Assembly (NCBI GenBank): GCA_945952065.1
Contig: CAMFGY010000006.1
Coordinates: 62,001-126,000 of the forward strand
Reading direction: 5' to 3'
DNA from: an uncultured Burkholderiales bacterium
Lineage (GTDB): Bacteria; Pseudomonadota; Gammaproteobacteria; Burkholderiales; Burkholderiaceae_C
Length of the DNA: 64,000 nucleotides
The notes beneath the pieces are model-generated. The model worked only from the letters and a program-made list of their open reading frames with translations. It did not search any database and had not been told where the DNA came from. Positions 1-10,552 of this stretch are shown piece by piece. Position 1 is the stretch's first letter. The number at the start of each line of letters is the position of its first letter. The position numbers were made by a program, and so were the translations under genes.

Positions 1-139
1 CAAGAAACAATGCGGGAGCTTGAGCGCCGAGTCCACGCTTCGTGGCCGTCTGAGGGGCCTGGGGCGTGTTGGCAAAAACGCTGCTGCAGTAGGGCGCAAG
101 TGCTTGAGACGTGCGTCCTGCTGCAGCAATCTGCGTTGA

Positions 140-469
140 TTATAGGTTGGCGTCCAGGAAGGCCGTCAACTGGGCTTTGGAGAGTGCGCCAACTTTGGTG
201 GCGGCCAACTGGCCGTCTTTGAAAAGCATCAGGGTCGGAATGCCGCGAATGCCGTATTTGGCGGGGACTTCGCGGTTTTCATCGACGTTCATCTTGGTGA
301 TTTGCAGCCGTTCGCCATAGTCCTTGGACACTTCATCAAGGATAGGGGCGATCATCTTGCAGGGGCCGCACCACTCGGCCCAGTAGTCCACCAGCACGGG
401 CTTGGCCGCCTGAATGACATCGGATTCGAAAGACGCATCGGAAATGTGTTTTATCAGTTCGCTACTCAT
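140..469 (-). CDS. trxA: thioredoxin
   Basis: 109 aa ORF with WCGPCK active site and thioredoxin fold sequence throughout. Confidence 0.97.
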   Translation of the reverse strand: MSSELIKHISDASFESDVIQAAKPVLVDYWAEWCGPCKMIAPILDEVSKDYGERLQITKMNVDENREVPAKYGIRGIPTLMLFKDGQLAATKVGALSKAQLTAFLDANL

Positions 470-698
470 GGAGTGTCCTTGGGCGAGCCGGCTACGGAGC
501 CGGCAGGGCGCCAGTCATGACTGGCATTGGTGCCGAATGATTTTGACACAAAGACAGCGCAAGGTTTGGCGTGTGCATGTGGTGGGGTGTGTGTCGATGC
601 GCCGACCGGTGTCATTCCAGCGGTCGCGAAATATATTCATTAATTTTTTAAAGCTCTTTACGAGACACGAAAAACCGGGCTAGAATAGCGGTCTTCGT

Positions 699-775
699 CG
701 GGGCGTAGCGCAGCCTGGTAGCGCATCTGCTTTGGGAGCAGAGGGTCGCGAGTTCGAATCCCGCCGCCCCGACCA
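699..775 (+). tRNA. tRNA-Pro (TGG anticodon)
   Basis: Acceptor CGGGGCG/CGCCCCG, anticodon loop CTTTGGGA, GTTCGAATC T-arm, encoded CCA. Confidence 0.95.
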
Positions 776-789
776 AGACCCAATTGAGC

Positions 790-825
790 AACCCGCTGTA
801 AGCCTGAGCTTGCAGCGGGTTTTTT
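790..825 (+). terminator. Rho-independent terminator after tRNA-Pro
   Basis: Inverted repeat AACCCGCTG...CAGCGGGTT followed by T run. Confidence 0.75.
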
Positions 826-1112
826 CATGCCTTTTGACTTTTGTGCTCAGTGTTGAGTTGCGTGCTAGAGCCGTCGTAGGCGCTGGGCGCTCAGTCAGCC
901 AAGGGTAAAGGCTTGTGAAAAAAAACGCCCGAGCTTTGTGTTGTTGCCCTGGGTATCCTCGGCTACCGCTCGAAGTGCGGGCGTAGAGAATCAGCTTTGC
1001 TGTCTCTTCACGGGTGAGTGATGGGCGATGCATTGGGCTGCCAAACGCAGCATGTTGTCGAACATCGCGCTCAACGGGCTTACCCAGCTCTCAACTCTTT
1101 TCCCTTTCTCTC

Positions 1113-3101
1113 ATGGCTATTCAATCACTGACCGACGAGCAGATTCGTACCTGGACCCGGGCGCAAAAAGACGAGTGGTGGTTCAAGAATGTGTATCGGG
1201 GTGACATGCCGCAACTCACCTTGCGGTCGGCCCTAACGGGCTTCTTGCTCGGCGCGGTATTGGCGGCGACATCGCTTTACATCGGCGGCAAAACGGGCAT
1301 TGGCATCGGTGTTGGCTTGACCTCTGTGATCATGTCTTTTGCGCTGTTTCGCGCTTTGCATGGGGCCGGGCTGGCCGCCGACTACACCATTTTGGAAAAC
1401 AACTGCACGCAGTCGATCGCCACGGCTGCGGGCTATGTAGTGGCGCCGCTTTACTCCAGTTTGGCGGCTTACATGCTGATCACGGGCCGCATCATTCCCT
1501 GGTGGCAAATGATCATCTGGATGGCGGTGATTTCAATCCTTGGGGTCCTGGTGGCCTTCCCGATGAAGCGCCGCTTCATCAATGAAGAGCAACTGCCTTT
1601 TCCGGAGGGGCGCGCCAGCGGTGTGGTGTTGGATTCGCTCTACACCGGCGATGCGGGTGAGGGCGTCTACAAGGCTCGCCTGCTGGGTCGAGTCGCGATC
1701 TTCACTGCCCTGTATCAGGCGGTGGTCAGCGATGGCTGGATGAAGCTGCTGCAGTTCAAAGTCTTGCGCATGGATCAGTGGGCAAGCTTGAAGGAGGCTT
1801 GGCACATTCAAGAGAGGCTTGACAGTTACTACTATCAAGCAGCTGCCAAAGCCGAGCTGTGGATTCCCAAAATCATGGGCGTTGATTTCCGCGTGCTGGG
1901 CCTGCGCTTGACCTTGGATGCCGCGATGTTGGGCGTGGGGGGCTTGATGGGGATTGCCGTGGCCACCAGCTGCATGTTGGGCTCTTTCGTCAACTTTGTG
2001 ATCTTGGCGCCCATCATGATCAATGCGGGTGATATCGCTCAGCGCGTGTCGCCGGCCGGGGCGGTCGTGCCCATCTCGCGCGCTGAAATCGTCAATCAAT
2101 GGTCCTTGTGGTGGGGTGTGGCCATGATGGTGGTGGGCTCTCTGGTGGGCTTGTTGGCCAAGCCGGAACTGTTCACCAGCATGTTCAAAGCCTTTGGCAA
2201 GAAGAAGGATGTCGCGTCAACAGGCCCGGACTTGCTCGCGGGCATTGAAGTGCCGCTCTGGATTTCTTATGTGGGTGTGCCGGTGTTCAGCCTCTTGGCG
2301 GCATGGGTGACGCATGCGTTTTTTGGCGTCCCTATGTTTTTGGCCCTGGTCTCGCTCCCCTTGATCTTCATTCTGACAGTGATCTGCACCAATGCCATGG
2401 CGCTGACATCCTGGACACCTACGGGTGCTTTGTCCAAGATCACTCAGTTCACCATGGGTGCGATTGATCGCAGCAATCCGGCCAGCAATTTGCTGCCGGC
2501 TGGCATGACCTCGGAGATTGCGTCCAATGCGGCCAATTTGCTCTCGGACATCAAGCCAGGTTATATGTTGGGCGGCAAGCCGCGTCATCAGGCCATTGGC
2601 CATGTGATTGGTATTTTTGCGGGTGTGATGGCCTGTGTGCCTTTGTACTTCTTGCTCTTCCTGCCTGCTGACGCCAACGGCGTGCGCTCCACCGCCACAT
2701 TGGTTTCTGAGCAGTTCGCGATGCCTGGCGCCTTGCAGTGGAAGGGCGTGGCCGAGTTGATTGCCAAGGGCTTGAAAGAGCTGCCCAGTTCGGCGCTGCT
2801 TGCCATGGCTGTGGCGGCGGTGTGTGCCGTAGCGATTGAGGTGGCGCGCATTGTGACCAAAGGTCGTTTCCCTCTGTCGGCGGTGTCGATTGGATTGGGT
2901 GTTGTGTTGCCGCCCGAGTCGGTGTTTGCGATGTGGGTGGGAGCCTTGTTGTTCGCTGTGATGGGCCGTAAGAACAAGACGCCCGGGACCGCAGGACATC
3001 GCTTGTGGGTTGAGGGTTGTGAGCCGATTTGCGCGGGCCTGATTTCTGGCGCGGCCTTGATGGGCATTGGCAATGCCATCGTCAACGTCGTGATTGGCTG
3101 A
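1113..3101 (+). CDS. OPT family oligopeptide transporter
   Basis: Long multi-TM ORF typical of OPT/YSL transporters; start chosen at ATG 1113 (MAIQSLTDEQIRTW). Confidence 0.88.
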   Translation: MAIQSLTDEQIRTWTRAQKDEWWFKNVYRGDMPQLTLRSALTGFLLGAVLAATSLYIGGKTGIGIGVGLTSVIMSFALFRALHGAGLAADYTILENNCTQSIATAAGYVVAPLYSSLAAYMLITGRIIPWWQMIIWMAVISILGVLVAFPMKRRFINEEQLPFPEGRASGVVLDSLYTGDAGEGVYKARLLGRVAIFTALYQAVVSDGWMKLLQFKVLRMDQWASLKEAWHIQERLDSYYYQAAAKAELWIPKIMGVDFRVLGLRLTLDAAMLGVGGLMGIAVATSCMLGSFVNFVILAPIMINAGDIAQRVSPAGAVVPISRAEIVNQWSLWWGVAMMVVGSLVGLLAKPELFTSMFKAFGKKKDVASTGPDLLAGIEVPLWISYVGVPVFSLLAAWVTHAFFGVPMFLALVSLPLIFILTVICTNAMALTSWTPTGALSKITQFTMGAIDRSNPASNLLPAGMTSEIASNAANLLSDIKPGYMLGGKPRHQAIGHVIGIFAGVMACVPLYFLLFLPADANGVRSTATLVSEQFAMPGALQWKGVAELIAKGLKELPSSALLAMAVAAVCAVAIEVARIVTKGRFPLSAVSIGLGVVLPPESVFAMWVGALLFAVMGRKNKTPGTAGHRLWVEGCEPICAGLISGAALMGIGNAIVNVVIG

Positions 3102-3238
3102 TGAACTGAATGCCCCTCAATGCCCCTTAAGGCCCGAGGGGGCCGCTGTGCCGCTTGGGCGCGCCGAGATGGTTCTCGTCTCATGTCACAATGCGGCCCC
3201 TGCCAAGGTCTTGGGTGTCAAGATCTTGGGTTCGCTGA

Positions 3239-3315
3239 CCGACCATAGCTCAACTGGATAGAGCACCCGCCTTCTAAGCGGGCGGTTGCAAGTTCGATTC
3301 TTGCTGGTCGGGCCA
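3239..3315 (+). tRNA. tRNA-Arg (TCT anticodon)
   Basis: Acceptor CCGACCA/TGGTCGG, anticodon loop CTTCTAA, T-arm GCAAG-TTCGATT-CTTGC, encoded CCA. Confidence 0.93.
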
Positions 3316-3452
3316 CCTTCCGCTTTTGGCCTTTGTTTTGCACAAACACGCGCCTGTTGAGGGGCGCGGTTGACATTCAGGTTTGCGCACCTTGGTCACG
3401 AGTGCACCAAGGTCGGTGTTCGATGGCTGCACCATCGACGCATCATCAGGCA

Positions 3453-4154
3453 TCACCGATGCGCAGCGCGTGCGTACTGTGGGTTGCCAAACAAGTTTTC
3501 TCGGGCAGCGTCGTTGGTGAGGGGTTTTCGACGATCTGACAGAACATCCAAACCTCGCTTCACGGCAGGTCGCGCGGCGATCTCGTCAAACCAGCCCTTC
3601 AGGTGTGGATAGTCGGCCAAGTCCACGCCCTGGTTTTTCCAGGACCTCAGCCAGGGGAAGACGGCGATATCTGCGATGCTGTATTCGCGGCCTCCCAAAT
3701 AGGTCGAGGCAGCCAGTCGTTTGTTCATCACGGTGTAAAGACGGCGTGCTTCACTGCTGTACCGATCGATGGCATACGGAATTTTCTGCGGGGCATAAAT
3801 CCGGAAATGGTGGGCTTGGCCCAGCATGGGGCCCACACTGCCAACTTGAAACATCAGCCACTGCAACACTTCGTATTTGCCAGCCGTCCCTGTGGGCAGG
3901 AGTTGCGAAGCTTTGCTTGCGAGATAAAGCAGAATGGCGCCGGACTCAAACAAAGAGATGGCTTGGCCTTCAGGCCCCTCTGGGTCGATGAGGGCGGGAA
4001 TTTTGTTGTTGGGGCTGATGCTCAAGAATTGGGGGTCGAATTGCGCGCCACTGCCGATGTCCACGGGGATCACCCGATACGGAAGGCCGCATTCTTCCAA
4101 CATGATGTGAACCTTGTGGCCGTTGGGTGTAGGCCATGAATACACTTCGATCAT
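3453..4154 (-). CDS. glutathione S-transferase family protein (YfcG/Ure2p-like)
   Basis: GST N-terminal motif TPNGHKVHIMLEE and C-terminal GST domain (YSIADIAVFPWLR). Confidence 0.9.
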   Translation of the reverse strand: MIEVYSWPTPNGHKVHIMLEECGLPYRVIPVDIGSGAQFDPQFLSISPNNKIPALIDPEGPEGQAISLFESGAILLYLASKASQLLPTGTAGKYEVLQWLMFQVGSVGPMLGQAHHFRIYAPQKIPYAIDRYSSEARRLYTVMNKRLAASTYLGGREYSIADIAVFPWLRSWKNQGVDLADYPHLKGWFDEIAARPAVKRGLDVLSDRRKPLTNDAARENLFGNPQYARAAHR

Positions 4155-4218
4155 TTTGTGTCCTCTCGATCAAGGCCTGCGGTTCACGCCGCACCCGTTC
4201 AGTGCATTCTCCTAGCTC

Positions 4219-4962
4219 ATGTTTTTTAAGCAAGTAAAACACTGGTTTGTGGCGCGTGCGAATGCCGCGCGCTGGCGCCCCATCCATGATTGGGCGGAAG
4301 CCCGCAACGGCCACTTCCGCATGGCACGCGATGGTCAAGGCTTTTTGATCGAGCAACCCAAGGCTTTGCCGGGGAGCCTGCGCATCGAATGGGGGCGCTC
4401 TCAAAGAGCCTATATCGAAGGCCATGAGTTGCGCATGCGCTGTGAACTGAGGCTGCACAGCGATCTCCAGCTTTTGGTTTTGTGCCGGCAGTTGATGGAA
4501 ACCTTGGAGGCCTCGGTGTTTGAGGCCTACACCGACACGCTTAAAACCCGCGTCGATACCGACACGCCGGAAGAGATGCGCTGGTTGGTGATGTTTCCCA
4601 AGTTCAACCAAATCAGCTCAAAGCTGGTGCGTCAACGCTTCGGCGCCTTGGGGGTGAACAAGGAACTGACGGCGGCATGGGTCGAGGGTGAATTGAGCAC
4701 AGCGCTTGCGCAGGCGAGCATGGATCTTTTGCCGGAAGGGCAGGCTTTTGTTTTGATGACCATGCGAGGCAATGTCTATTTGCGCACCGCGATGGCTGAG
4801 CCCTCCTTGAGCAAGATTCAGGCCTTGGTCAAAGTGCTGGAGGTGGCTTGCAAAGAGGCGCAGGCGGTGAATGCTCGCCTGTCGGATCGCGGGGCTTGGC
4901 CCACCACAACCTCGGTGGCGTGGCAGAGTTCTCGGCCAGAGGAAGATCAGGCCCCGGCCTGA
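4219..4962 (+). CDS. conserved hypothetical protein
   Basis: 247 aa ORF divergent from the GST gene; no family recognised. Confidence 0.6.
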   Translation: MFFKQVKHWFVARANAARWRPIHDWAEARNGHFRMARDGQGFLIEQPKALPGSLRIEWGRSQRAYIEGHELRMRCELRLHSDLQLLVLCRQLMETLEASVFEAYTDTLKTRVDTDTPEEMRWLVMFPKFNQISSKLVRQRFGALGVNKELTAAWVEGELSTALAQASMDLLPEGQAFVLMTMRGNVYLRTAMAEPSLSKIQALVKVLEVACKEAQAVNARLSDRGAWPTTTSVAWQSSRPEEDQAPA

Positions 4963-5016
4963 TCGATGCCCTTGATGGCGGGGCCAATGGATTGGCTCTG
5001 GCTGGAGTTGTTCAGT

Positions 5017-6096
5017 TCAAGTCTTGGCGCGCTGTGCAAATTGCCATCCGAGTGTCGCCAGTGGGGCGGCGCCTGCTGCGGCGTCGCGTGCTTGTGCGCT
5101 CGAGGCCGTGCCTTCGTCGATGCGCTTGGCGATGCCTTGCAGAATTGCGGCAATGCGAAAGAGGTTGTAGGCCAGGTAGAAGTTCCAGTCGCGCATCAGC
5201 GTTTCGGCATCGCCGCGTCCGCTGCGCTCGCAATAGCGGCGCACATAGTCCAACTCTGAAGGAATACCCAGCGATCGGAGGTCCAGTCCGGCCAAACCTC
5301 TTGCCGCGCTGCTGGTCTTGATGTGCCAACTCATGCAGTGGTAGCTGAAGTCAGCCAAGGGGTGGCCCAGCGTTGACAACTCCCAATCCAGCACGGCAAT
5401 CACCCTCGGCTCGCTTGGGTGGAACATCAAATTGTCAATTCGGAAGTCGCCATGCACGACAGCAACTTCGCTTTCATCGCGAGCGGATTGCGGCATGTGC
5501 TTGGGCAGCCATTCCATCAGCCGTTCCATGGCCGCGATGGGCTGTGTGATCGAAGCGATGTACTGCTTGCTCCAGCGGGCGATTTGGCGCTCAAAGTAAT
5601 TGCCCGGCCGGCCGTAATCGGCCAGGCCAATCGTTGCGGGATCGATGTGATGCAGGGCCGCGATCACTTGGTTCATGGCATCGAAAACCTCGCCACGACC
5701 GTGAGGCGTCATGCCGGGTAGGGCTGGGTCCCAAAGTATGCGACCCTCCATGAATTCCATGAGGTAAAACGCGCGCCCAATGATGGATTCGTCTTCACAC
5801 AGGGCCAGCATGTGCGGCACCGGCACAGTGCTGCCGGCGAGCGCCCGCATGACCGTGAATTCGCGCTCAATCGCATGGGCTGAGGGCAGCAGCTTGGCGG
5901 CAGGGCCAGGCTTGGTGCGCATCACATAGCTGCGGGCCGGGGTGATCAGCTTGTAGGTCGGATTGGATTGACCGCCTTTGAATTGTTCGATTCGCAGCGG
6001 CCCCTCGAAAGAGGCCAGGTGCGCGCGGAGCCAGGTGCTCAGGGCGGCTTCGTCCAGGGTTTGGCTGGGGCTGATGGTGCCGGTAAATGCTTCCAT
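5017..6096 (-). CDS. phosphotransferase family protein (APH-type, often acyl-CoA metabolism associated)
   Basis: Kinase-like motifs VVHGDFRIDNLMFHP and AVLDWELSTLGHPLADFSY. Confidence 0.9.
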   Translation of the reverse strand: MEAFTGTISPSQTLDEAALSTWLRAHLASFEGPLRIEQFKGGQSNPTYKLITPARSYVMRTKPGPAAKLLPSAHAIEREFTVMRALAGSTVPVPHMLALCEDESIIGRAFYLMEFMEGRILWDPALPGMTPHGRGEVFDAMNQVIAALHHIDPATIGLADYGRPGNYFERQIARWSKQYIASITQPIAAMERLMEWLPKHMPQSARDESEVAVVHGDFRIDNLMFHPSEPRVIAVLDWELSTLGHPLADFSYHCMSWHIKTSSAARGLAGLDLRSLGIPSELDYVRRYCERSGRGDAETLMRDWNFYLAYNLFRIAAILQGIAKRIDEGTASSAQARDAAAGAAPLATLGWQFAQRAKT

Positions 6097-6158
6097 GCGC
6101 TGAGGGCCTTATCAGTGGGCCGCAGGCCGCTTGCGCAACCCTGGTGCTGCAGCGTTCG

Positions 6159-6887
6159 TCAACCACTGGCGATGCTCAGCAGCTTCTCTTTGCTCAGTAC
6201 CACCAGACGTGTCGGTTCGACCCGTACCGCCCCATCCCGCTCGAAGCTTTTCAGTTCTTGGTTGACCCGTTGACGCGATGCGCCCAAGAGCTGCGCCAAA
6301 TCCTCTTGAGCCAGTTGCAGGCCGATGCGGATTTCTTCGCCCTGCTGAACGCCGTAGGAGCGGGCCAAGAGCAAGATTTGTTTGGCCAGGCGCGAGGCTA
6401 GCGGCAAGGTGTTGAGGTCTTCCACCACATTGAACATCAGCCGCAAACGCCGACAGTTCAGGCGTAGCAGCGCTTCGTAGAGCTCGGTGTGGCTGTGCAA
6501 TAGCGCGCGAAAATCGGGCTTGCGCACCACCAACAGGGTTGTGTTGCCATGGGTATAGGCGTCGTGCGTGCGAGGCAGGCCATCGAACAAAGCAATGTCG
6601 CCGAACCAAGTGCCGGGTTCGACATAGGTCAAGGCAATTTGTTTGCCCGCCAGCGAAACCGAGCTGATGCGCACCGCGCCGAGTGCGACGCCCACCCATT
6701 CCTCGGCTGCCTCGCCTCGGCAGGTGAGCAAGGCGCCGTCGCTCAAGCGACGCACAGTAGCCCGCGAGAGGATGTCGGCGCGCAGCGGTGCAGAGAGCTT
6801 GGAGAACCATGAGCCTGATTCGATATTGTTTCGTTCAGGCAGTGTAAGAACCGGACTGTTCATGCTTTGTCGCTGATGTGACAGCAA
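6159..6887 (-). CDS. Crp/Fnr family transcriptional regulator
   Basis: cNMP-binding domain (GTWFGDIALFDGLPRTHDA) and HTH (QEDLAQLLGASRQRVNQELKSFERDG). Confidence 0.92.
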   Translation of the reverse strand: MLSHQRQSMNSPVLTLPERNNIESGSWFSKLSAPLRADILSRATVRRLSDGALLTCRGEAAEEWVGVALGAVRISSVSLAGKQIALTYVEPGTWFGDIALFDGLPRTHDAYTHGNTTLLVVRKPDFRALLHSHTELYEALLRLNCRRLRLMFNVVEDLNTLPLASRLAKQILLLARSYGVQQGEEIRIGLQLAQEDLAQLLGASRQRVNQELKSFERDGAVRVEPTRLVVLSKEKLLSIASG

Positions 6888-7053
6888 GGCGCTGCTGTGT
6901 GAAGCGCATTGTCCATGAGCCCATCTGCTATCGCCTGGCGGGCAAACTCAGGTTTTGTTGGCGTTGCTGCTTGCCGGAGGCGAGAAATGCTGCTCAAGCC
7001 CGCACAAGGTCGTGAGATCCCTGGGATTGCGGGGCGGCCTGCCATGCTAGAGT

Positions 7054-9318
7054 GTGCGAATTAACAATCGCCCCGGCATGTACCGAGATACTGCAGCGCC
7101 TTTGCCTGTTTTGCGCACCACTTCTGTGGCTTCCCTGTTGCTGTGCGGTCTGGCCTTGGGCTGGACCGGCAAGGCTTGGGCGTTGGGCTTAGGGCCTCCC
7201 CAAATGCAAACCGCGCTGGGGCAGGCGCTCCAACTCGAGTTTCCGCTCAGCCTCAGCGCTGGGGAGTCGCTTTCTTCAGACTGCGTCAGTGCTGAAGTGG
7301 TGGCTGGGACCAGCCGGCTTCCCGCCGCCGCAGTTCGTGTGCAATTGCAAGGATCGAGTGAGACCTCGGTGCGGGCGATTCGGGTGCTGAGCAAGGTCAA
7401 GATCGAAGAGCCCATTGTCTCGGTGACATTGAGCCTGGGTTGTCCCGCCCGCTTGACGCGACAGTACAGTGCTTTGCTGGATCCGCCGCGTGCCCATGGC
7501 GTAGCAGCCAGTTCGTCCATGCTTGAATTGCCCCAGCAGGCTGAGCCGCCGCGGTACACGCCCGCTTTGCGGGCAGCGTTGGCAACGACCGGCGCCAAAC
7601 CGCATGAGCTTCTGGCGCGGGCAGAAACTGAAGTTTCGGCGGCTGAGCAGGTCAGTGCGAGCCAAGTGCAAGCACCAAAGTCGGCGGCGAGCCGCTCTCC
7701 GAGTGATCCTGCCAAAGCAAAAAGCAAACGGCCGCAAACCGCCGCGACTCAAACCGATGCAAAGCCTCAACTGATCACGCCAGCCGTGGTCGCTGAAGTG
7801 CAGGCCAAAGTGGGGTCACGCGAGCGCTTTGGCAATGCACCGAAGTTGCGTTTGGAGCCTTTGGGTTCGGTGGTCTCCGCTGCTGCGGAGGCTCAGGTGG
7901 CGGCCAGTGCGGCGCAAGCAGATGCCGCGATGCAAAGGCTGCAGAATTTGGAGGCCGGCCTTGGCAAGCTGCGTGAAGAAAAACGGGCGTCTGAGCTGAG
8001 GCTGCAAGAGATGCGCTCGCGCTTGGAGGCCCAAGGCAGCGATGCAGCGCTCCAAGCAGACTCGGGCGTGGCGGCGATGTGGCCTTGGGCTTTGCTCGCG
8101 GTGCTAGGCGCGGGCGGCGGCATTGGCGCATGGCTGTGGAAACGGGGTCAGAGCCCGTCAAAGCGAAGTGCCGCCCATTGGTGGGATGTGGCGGGTTTGG
8201 GCCGCGTTGACCCGGCAGCCTCACATCGGCCACGGCAAGGATCTGCAGGGCTGGATCAATCGAATGCTACCTCGCTGAGCGCTGCTTCAAGCGAGCTGAC
8301 CATCGCCCCACAGCAGCTCGCGACAAGCTCTGCGACGTCCGCCCCCGCCTCGGTCGTTGAGGGGGGGGCTTCGCGGCGAGCGGAGCCTCCTCATCGCGAT
8401 GAGGAGCGCACGATTTCACTGGCCAAATTGAGCGAAGCCGATCCGATGCTGGATTTCGCGCATCCCGGCCCAACGGTGCCTGGCGCCTTGTCAGAGTTGC
8501 CCGAAGTTTCGCGTCATGACTTTTCGACGGGGGCTGCTGAAGCCGAACCCCATTTCAACAAGGGCGGCGCGCAATGGGGTCAGGAGTCTGTTTCGGCGGA
8601 GCCGCTCAGTGTGCAGTTCTTGGATCTGGCCTTTTTTGCGCAGCCGGGGGCGGCACTTGTCAAAGCCGGTGGGCCTGGCGCTCAGCCTTCAAAGGGACTG
8701 GTCAGCGTTGAGTCTCTGATCGATTTGGAACAACAGACCGACTTCTTTGTGGTCTTGGGTCAAGAGGATGCTGCCGTCGATTTGCTGCAAGAGTGCATCA
8801 ATGGTCAGATCGAAAGTGCCTTGCCCTATTTGAAGCTGATGGAAATTTGCCAGAAGCGTGGTGAGGCGCTGGCATTTGCTGATCTTGCCGGACGCTATTC
8901 CTTACGCTTTGATGCCATTGCTCCGAGCTGGGATCAGGACTTGAGTCAGGGCCGAGACTTGGAGGCTTATCCCGAGGTCTTGCGTGAGCTCCAAGAGCTT
9001 TGGACGGACAGCGCGGCCAGCATGATTTTGTTGCAAAGACTCTTGTCCAACCGAGGTTTGCGTGGCACTCACTTGGACTTGCCCGCGCTGCGCGATTTGC
9101 TGCTGCTGTACAGCGTGGCGAGAGATCGTTCGGAGCATGAAGAACCCGGCCAGGAGATCGATCTGTTCTTGCCGCTGGAGTCGGACCTCAGCAGTCAGAC
9201 CGGCTTTGGATTGGCGGCCGAAAAGCTGGCGCGCAAGCCCTCTTTGGGGGAGCCGACAGCGCCGCAAGCGGTCGATGTCGACATCGTCTTGGATGATTGG
9301 GCAGCGTCCCGCACCTAA
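7054..9318 (+). CDS. FimV-like protein
   Basis: Signal peptide followed by FimV-type N-terminal region (LGLGPPQMQTALGQALQLEFPLSL), one TM segment, coiled coil and a C-terminal FimV-like domain; start could be ATG 7078. Confidence 0.7.
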   Translation: MRINNRPGMYRDTAAPLPVLRTTSVASLLLCGLALGWTGKAWALGLGPPQMQTALGQALQLEFPLSLSAGESLSSDCVSAEVVAGTSRLPAAAVRVQLQGSSETSVRAIRVLSKVKIEEPIVSVTLSLGCPARLTRQYSALLDPPRAHGVAASSSMLELPQQAEPPRYTPALRAALATTGAKPHELLARAETEVSAAEQVSASQVQAPKSAASRSPSDPAKAKSKRPQTAATQTDAKPQLITPAVVAEVQAKVGSRERFGNAPKLRLEPLGSVVSAAAEAQVAASAAQADAAMQRLQNLEAGLGKLREEKRASELRLQEMRSRLEAQGSDAALQADSGVAAMWPWALLAVLGAGGGIGAWLWKRGQSPSKRSAAHWWDVAGLGRVDPAASHRPRQGSAGLDQSNATSLSAASSELTIAPQQLATSSATSAPASVVEGGASRRAEPPHRDEERTISLAKLSEADPMLDFAHPGPTVPGALSELPEVSRHDFSTGAAEAEPHFNKGGAQWGQESVSAEPLSVQFLDLAFFAQPGAALVKAGGPGAQPSKGLVSVESLIDLEQQTDFFVVLGQEDAAVDLLQECINGQIESALPYLKLMEICQKRGEALAFADLAGRYSLRFDAIAPSWDQDLSQGRDLEAYPEVLRELQELWTDSAASMILLQRLLSNRGLRGTHLDLPALRDLLLLYSVARDRSEHEEPGQEIDLFLPLESDLSSQTGFGLAAEKLARKPSLGEPTAPQAVDVDIVLDDWAASRT

Positions 9319-9340
9319 GGCGCTTGGCCGCTAGCGCTGG

Positions 9341-10552
9341 CTAAAGCCTTTGCAGCAGTTGGAGCGCTCGATCTAGCGTTTGCTCTTGTTTGGCGAAGCA
9401 AAACCGGATGATGGTTTGTTCGCTGCCTTGTGCATAAAAGGCCGACAGAGGGATGGCGGCCACGCCAATTTCTCGGGTCAACCATTCGCAGAATTCTCGG
9501 TCTTTCATCGAGCTCAAAGCGCTGTAGTCCACGCATTGGAAGTAACTGCCTTGACAGGGCAAGAGCTTGAGCTTGCTGCCTTGTAAGCCGGCTCGGAAGC
9601 GGTCTCGTTTGGCTTGGTAGAAGCTGGGGAGTTCCAAGTACGGCGCGGCGTTCGCCATATAGCTGGCCAAGCCGACTTGCATCGGCGTGTTGACGCTGAA
9701 GACGTTGTATTGATGCACCTTGCGGAACTCATGCATCAGGTTCGCGGGCGCCGCCACATAACCCACTTTCCAGCCGGTGACATGGTAGGTTTTGCCAAAG
9801 CTGGAAACGATGAAACTGCGGCAACACAATTCCGGGTAGCGGGCGACACTTTGATGCGTTTGCCCATCGAACACCATGTGTTCATACACCTCATCGCTGA
9901 TCAGCAAGATGTCGCTGCCCTTGAGCAAGTCCGCCAAGGCGCGCATCTCTGCGTCGGTCCAGACCGTTGCGCTCGGGTTGTGCGGGGTGTTGATGATCAA
10001 GGCCCGGGTTCGCGGGGTGATGGCCGCGGCAATCTTTTCAAAGTCGGGCCGAAAGCTCGTGGGCGTTAGAGGCACAGGAATCGCAATGCCACCGGCCAGT
10101 TCAATATTCGGCAGGTAGCTGTCGTAACAGGGCTCCAGCACGATGACCTCATCACCGGGGTGGACCACCGCCAACAAGGCGGTCAAGATGGCTTGGGTGG
10201 CGCCTGCACTGACCGTGATTTCGCTGTCAGGCTCGTAGGCGTGGCCATACAGTGCCTGCATTTTTTGCGCGATGGCTGCGCGTAAAACGGCGACACCGGG
10301 CATTGGCGCATACTGGTTGTGTTGCGCTTGCATGGCTGCCGTCACTGCAGCAGGCAATTGGGGGTCGCAGCCAAAATCCGGAAAGCCCTGACCTAAATTG
10401 ACCGCCCCATGCTTTTGGGCCAGGGCCGACATGGTGCTGAAAATTGTATTGCCGACCTGCGGCAAGCGGCTGCGCAGCTGAGGGCTTTCAGGTGCGGGCG
10501 AAGATGGCGCTGGCTGAGATGGGGAAGCTTTGAACATCGGGGGCGGAATCAA
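9341..10552 (-). CDS. pyridoxal phosphate-dependent aminotransferase (methionine aminotransferase/YbdL-like)
   Basis: Class I aminotransferase signatures: NTPHNPSATVW, SFGKTYHVTGWKVGY. Confidence 0.9.
   Translation of the reverse strand: MIPPPMFKASPSQPAPSSPAPESPQLRSRLPQVGNTIFSTMSALAQKHGAVNLGQGFPDFGCDPQLPAAVTAAMQAQHNQYAPMPGVAVLRAAIAQKMQALYGHAYEPDSEITVSAGATQAILTALLAVVHPGDEVIVLEPCYDSYLPNIELAGGIAIPVPLTPTSFRPDFEKIAAAITPRTRALIINTPHNPSATVWTDAEMRALADLLKGSDILLISDEVYEHMVFDGQTHQSVARYPELCCRSFIVSSFGKTYHVTGWKVGYVAAPANLMHEFRKVHQYNVFSVNTPMQVGLASYMANAAPYLELPSFYQAKRDRFRAGLQGSKLKLLPCQGSYFQCVDYSALSSMKDREFCEWLTREIGVAAIPLSAFYAQGSEQTIIRFCFAKQEQTLDRALQLLQRL

Noticed and set aside
1533-2999. Long minus-strand ORFs (188, 260 aa) antisense to the OPT transporter
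   Set aside because: Low-complexity His/Gln/Arg-rich shadow ORFs typical of high-GC antisense frames; the plus-strand gene has clear homology
699-3315. Possible tRNA-bounded genomic island (tRNA-Pro to tRNA-Arg around the OPT gene)
   Set aside because: No integrase, direct repeats or att-like duplications seen; OPT transporter looks like an ordinary chromosomal gene
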